Below are positions 61,817 through 64,000 of a DNA stretch of 64,000 bases, piece after piece. The DNA lies in the NCBI RefSeq assembly GCF_001612965.1, contig NZ_BDBL01000024.1:82772-146771 (forward strand). The letters are read 5' to 3'. The stretch comes from Nocardia kruczakiae NBRC 101016. GTDB taxonomy: Bacteria; Actinomycetota; Actinomycetes; Mycobacteriales; Mycobacteriaceae. The notes under the pieces are model-generated. The model worked only from the letters and a program-made list of their open reading frames with translations. It was not told the origin of the DNA and made no database searches. The position numbers were made by a program, and so were the translations under genes. The first letter of the stretch is position 1. Each line of letters opens with the position of its first letter.

Positions 61817-62847
61817 CACTTACACCCCTGAACGACCTGTGCGAAACAGATCCAGTTGTCGGGGAACAGTCCCCACGGCACATACACATCGCCGTACGGT
61901 CCGTTGCCCAATACGTTGTTGAACTGCCGCAAGGTGACCGGCATGATCTCGTAGAGCCGGTCGAGGTTGGTCTTGTTCTTCTCCAGACCCTCGGACATGG
62001 TGTTCAGATCCCGGATCATCGGGCCGAACTGGTTGTTGTTCTCCAACCCCATGTCCTGCAGCAACTTCGACAGTGAGGCGACATTGTCGAGCAGGTTCTT
62101 CAGCAGTTGCTGGCGCTTCTGCACGGCCTGGCCGATGGCCTCGCCGCGGGTCAGCAGCATCAGCACGCTGTTCTGGTTGTCGGCGACCAGCTGGGACACC
62201 TGATCCATCCCCTTCAGCAGGGTGTCGACCTCGTCGCGGCGGTCGTTGATCACCTTGGCCAGCGAGCCGATGCTGTCGAGCGCCTGCACCGCCAGCTGCG
62301 GCGAGTCGCCCATCTGCTGGTTCATGGTGTCGAGCGCCTCGCGCAACTTCTGCGGGTCGATCCGCTCGATCCGTTCGAACGACGCCTTGTACTGCGGGTC
62401 CTGGATCACCTTGCTCAGGTTGTAGGGCACGCTGGTGTGATCGAGCGCGATCCGGTTGCCCGGCAGGCCTTTTCCGTTCCCCGGTACGAGGTCGACGTGC
62501 AGCCGCCCGAGAATCGTCGACATCTTGATCGCCGCCCGCGCGTCCGGTCCCAGCCGCAGATCGCCACGTACCTTCAGATCCGCGACCACCTTGGCGCCGT
62601 CGAGCCGCACCGCCCGCACCGCGCCCACCTCGATCCCCGAGACGTCGACGGTCGCACCGGGACGCAGCCCCGCGGCTTGCGCGAATTCGGCGTGAATCGT
62701 CTTGTCCCCCAGACGCGCCTGGGTCAGCGCGCTGGAGCCGAGCAACAGGATCAGCACGGTCGCCGAGGCGATCAGGCCGAGCCGCAGATACCGGTTGCGC
62801 AGAAATCCGAACACCTTCGGCAACCTCGGTCGCGCGAACCTCGCCAT
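61816..62847 (-). CDS. mceC: MceC, MCE-complex subunit
   Basis: The 343-residue protein has an N-terminal TM helix (YLRLGLIASATVLILLLGSSAL), the MCE domain (IHAEFAQAAGLRPGATVDVSGIEVGAVRAV, LGRLHVDLVPG) and a helical needle region. The C-terminal part keeps a Cys pair (WICFAQVVQGCK) found in many MceC proteins. Its ATG overlaps the mceB stop. Confidence 0.9.
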   Translation of the reverse strand: MARFARPRLPKVFGFLRNRYLRLGLIASATVLILLLGSSALTQARLGDKTIHAEFAQAAGLRPGATVDVSGIEVGAVRAVRLDGAKVVADLKVRGDLRLGPDARAAIKMSTILGRLHVDLVPGNGKGLPGNRIALDHTSVPYNLSKVIQDPQYKASFERIERIDPQKLREALDTMNQQMGDSPQLAVQALDSIGSLAKVINDRRDEVDTLLKGMDQVSQLVADNQNSVLMLLTRGEAIGQAVQKRQQLLKNLLDNVASLSKLLQDMGLENNNQFGPMIRDLNTMSEGLEKNKTNLDRLYEIMPVTLRQFNNVLGNGPYGDVYVPWGLFPDNWICFAQVVQGCK

Positions 62848-63869
62848 CACCGGCACACCTCCGAATGCGCGTTGCCACCGATCTGAGAGAACAGGCCCGG
62901 CGGCAGGAGCACGCCCCACAGCGAGACGTCGAGACCGCAGAAGTAGGCGTTGCCGTAGGCGCCGTAACTGGAGAACTGGGCCACCCGGTTCAGCACATTC
63001 GGCAATTGCACCGCCGCCCGGTCCAGCGACGCGCCGTTGAGCAGCAGCAGCGCCACACCGGTGGTGGCCTTGTTCTGTGCGGCGGCGATGCCGGGCTTGA
63101 CCTGGGCCACCAATCCGACCAGCGAATCGGTCGAGGTGGCCACCTGATCGACCGACGACTTCAGCGCCTCACCCTGGGCGTAGAGCCCGTCCATCAGCGA
63201 ACGGGTCTGGGTGATCAGTGTCTCCAGCTCGTTGCTGCGATGCGCCAGGCCGGACATCACGCTGCTGAGGTTCGAGACCACGTCACCGAGGATCTTGTCG
63301 CGCTGGCCGAAGGTTCCGGCCAGCTGCGCGGCCTGGGTGATCAAGGTGCTCAGCGAGACCTGATTGCCCTGTAGCGCCTGAATCAGCGTCTCGGACAGCG
63401 AATTCACCTGATCGGGTTGCAGCACCGAGAACAGCGGTTCGAAGCCGGACAGCAAGGCCGACACGTCGAACGACGGCTCGGTGTGCTCGAGGGGAATGCG
63501 CCCACCCGCCGGCAGAGACGTGCCCGGCTCCTTCCCCGGCGCCAGCGCGACGTAGCGCTGGCCGATCAGGTTCTGGTACCGCACCATCGCCTTGGTCGTG
63601 GTGGTCAGATGCTGGTTGCTCCGGATGCTGAACTCCACTCCGGCCTTGTAGTCGCCGACGAAGTCGATCTTGTCCACCCGGCCGACCCGCACCCCCGCCA
63701 TGCGCACGTCGTCGCCGACCCGCAGGCCGAGCACATCGGAGAAGACGGCCGAATACCGGCTGGTCGAGCCCGGCACCGTGCGTTGCAAGGTGCCGTAGAT
63801 GGTCGAGGTCAGCGCGATCGCGACGACCGCGAAGATGCCGAAACCGATCAGTGCCTTCGTCGATTTCAC
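62847..63869 (-). CDS. mceB: MceB, MCE-complex subunit
   Basis: The 340-residue protein has an N-terminal TM helix, the MCE domain (YSAVFSDVLGLRVGDDVRMAGVRVGRV, QRYVALAPG), a helical region and the conserved end LFSQIGGNAHSEVCR. It closely parallels the orphan MceB at 24793-25836. Its GTG overlaps the mceA stop. Confidence 0.9.
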   Translation of the reverse strand: MKSTKALIGFGIFAVVAIALTSTIYGTLQRTVPGSTSRYSAVFSDVLGLRVGDDVRMAGVRVGRVDKIDFVGDYKAGVEFSIRSNQHLTTTTKAMVRYQNLIGQRYVALAPGKEPGTSLPAGGRIPLEHTEPSFDVSALLSGFEPLFSVLQPDQVNSLSETLIQALQGNQVSLSTLITQAAQLAGTFGQRDKILGDVVSNLSSVMSGLAHRSNELETLITQTRSLMDGLYAQGEALKSSVDQVATSTDSLVGLVAQVKPGIAAAQNKATTGVALLLLNGASLDRAAVQLPNVLNRVAQFSSYGAYGNAYFCGLDVSLWGVLLPPGLFSQIGGNAHSEVCR

Positions 63870-64000
63870 TGCGTCACACCACCTTCCGCCGTCTCGCCGA
63901 CGGTCAGATAGCCCCCGGCGAGGACGGGCCCCAGCAGCAGGAGCTGCGCCAGATTCGGCGGACCGCCGACCACCGCGGCGACCGCGGCGGGCCCGCGCAG
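63866..64000 (-). CDS. mceA: C-terminal end of MceA (cut by window)
   Basis: Only the last 44 codons are in the window (minus strand, ending in VGETAEGGVTQ, with PPNLAQLLLLGPVLAGGYL before it). The place directly upstream of mceB, with a 4-bp GTGA overlap, identifies it as the end of mceA; the sequence alone would not be enough. Confidence 0.7.
   Translation of the reverse strand: MRGPAAVAAVVGGPPNLAQLLLLGPVLAGGYLTVGETAEGGVTQ

Overview
The window is high-GC actinobacterial DNA, most likely from a Nocardia or close relative. The evidence is an mce operon with a tandem-TetR regulator, a CYP51 beside its SDR partner, a ChoD-type cholesterol oxidase, two DUF2236 proteins, F420-type LLM oxidoreductases, a DUF5313 protein and an nlt-like beta-lactone operon. 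No tRNA, rRNA, IS element, CRISPR array or replication origin was seen.

Layout. 0-2.6 kb: end of a molybdenum-cofactor operon (moeA fragment, fused moaC-moaB, moaE). 2.6-7.8 kb: MarR regulator divergent from an LLM oxidoreductase, a CobW-type GTPase, a repeat-tailed cell-wall amidase and a small secreted protein. 7.9-10.9 kb: galTK and an SDR. 11.2-19.9 kb: eight tightly packed plus-strand genes that I read as a beta-lactone (nocardiolactone/OleABCD-like) operon: catalytic and non-catalytic thiolase-fold subunits, an OleC-like AMP-dependent enzyme, a two-helix membrane peptide, an OleD-like reductase, an HxxxD acyltransferase, an MMPL exporter and a hotdog thioesterase. No OleB hydrolase is present, so the lactone is probably the product rather than an olefin. 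19.9-23.5 kb: redox enzymes with a TetR regulator. 23.7-27.8 kb: stress membrane proteins, an orphan MceB paralogue and unknown proteins.

27.9-33.1 kb: a minus-strand oxygenase operon (ferritin-like diiron protein, ferredoxin reductase, Baeyer-Villiger-type monooxygenase, SDR) facing its own TetR across a clear operator. 33.3-35.4 kb: cyp51 and SDR. 35.6-45.8 kb: a stress block (SigB/F-type sigma factor, CsbD, DUF6328, catalase, UsfY-like protein, MgtC with a candidate leader peptide), with an AraC regulator, choD and a GH15-like enzyme inside it. 45.8-52.1 kb: beta-lactamase-fold esterase, a CPD-motif P1B ATPase behind a CsoR-like operator, an AmiC-like binding protein and a polytopic membrane protein. 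52.4-55.9 kb: small proteins, an OhrR-like regulator and two DUF2236 proteins. 56.3-64 kb: Mce3R-like regulator, then mas, mceF, E, D, C, B and the tail of mceA on the minus strand; the yrbE genes would lie past the right edge.

Recurrent themes are lipid and sterol metabolism (mce import, cyp51, choD, beta-lactone synthesis), redox chemistry and envelope stress. Nearly every operon junction uses ATGA/GTGA stop-start overlaps, and several operons end in perfect GC-rich hairpins without a T-tract.
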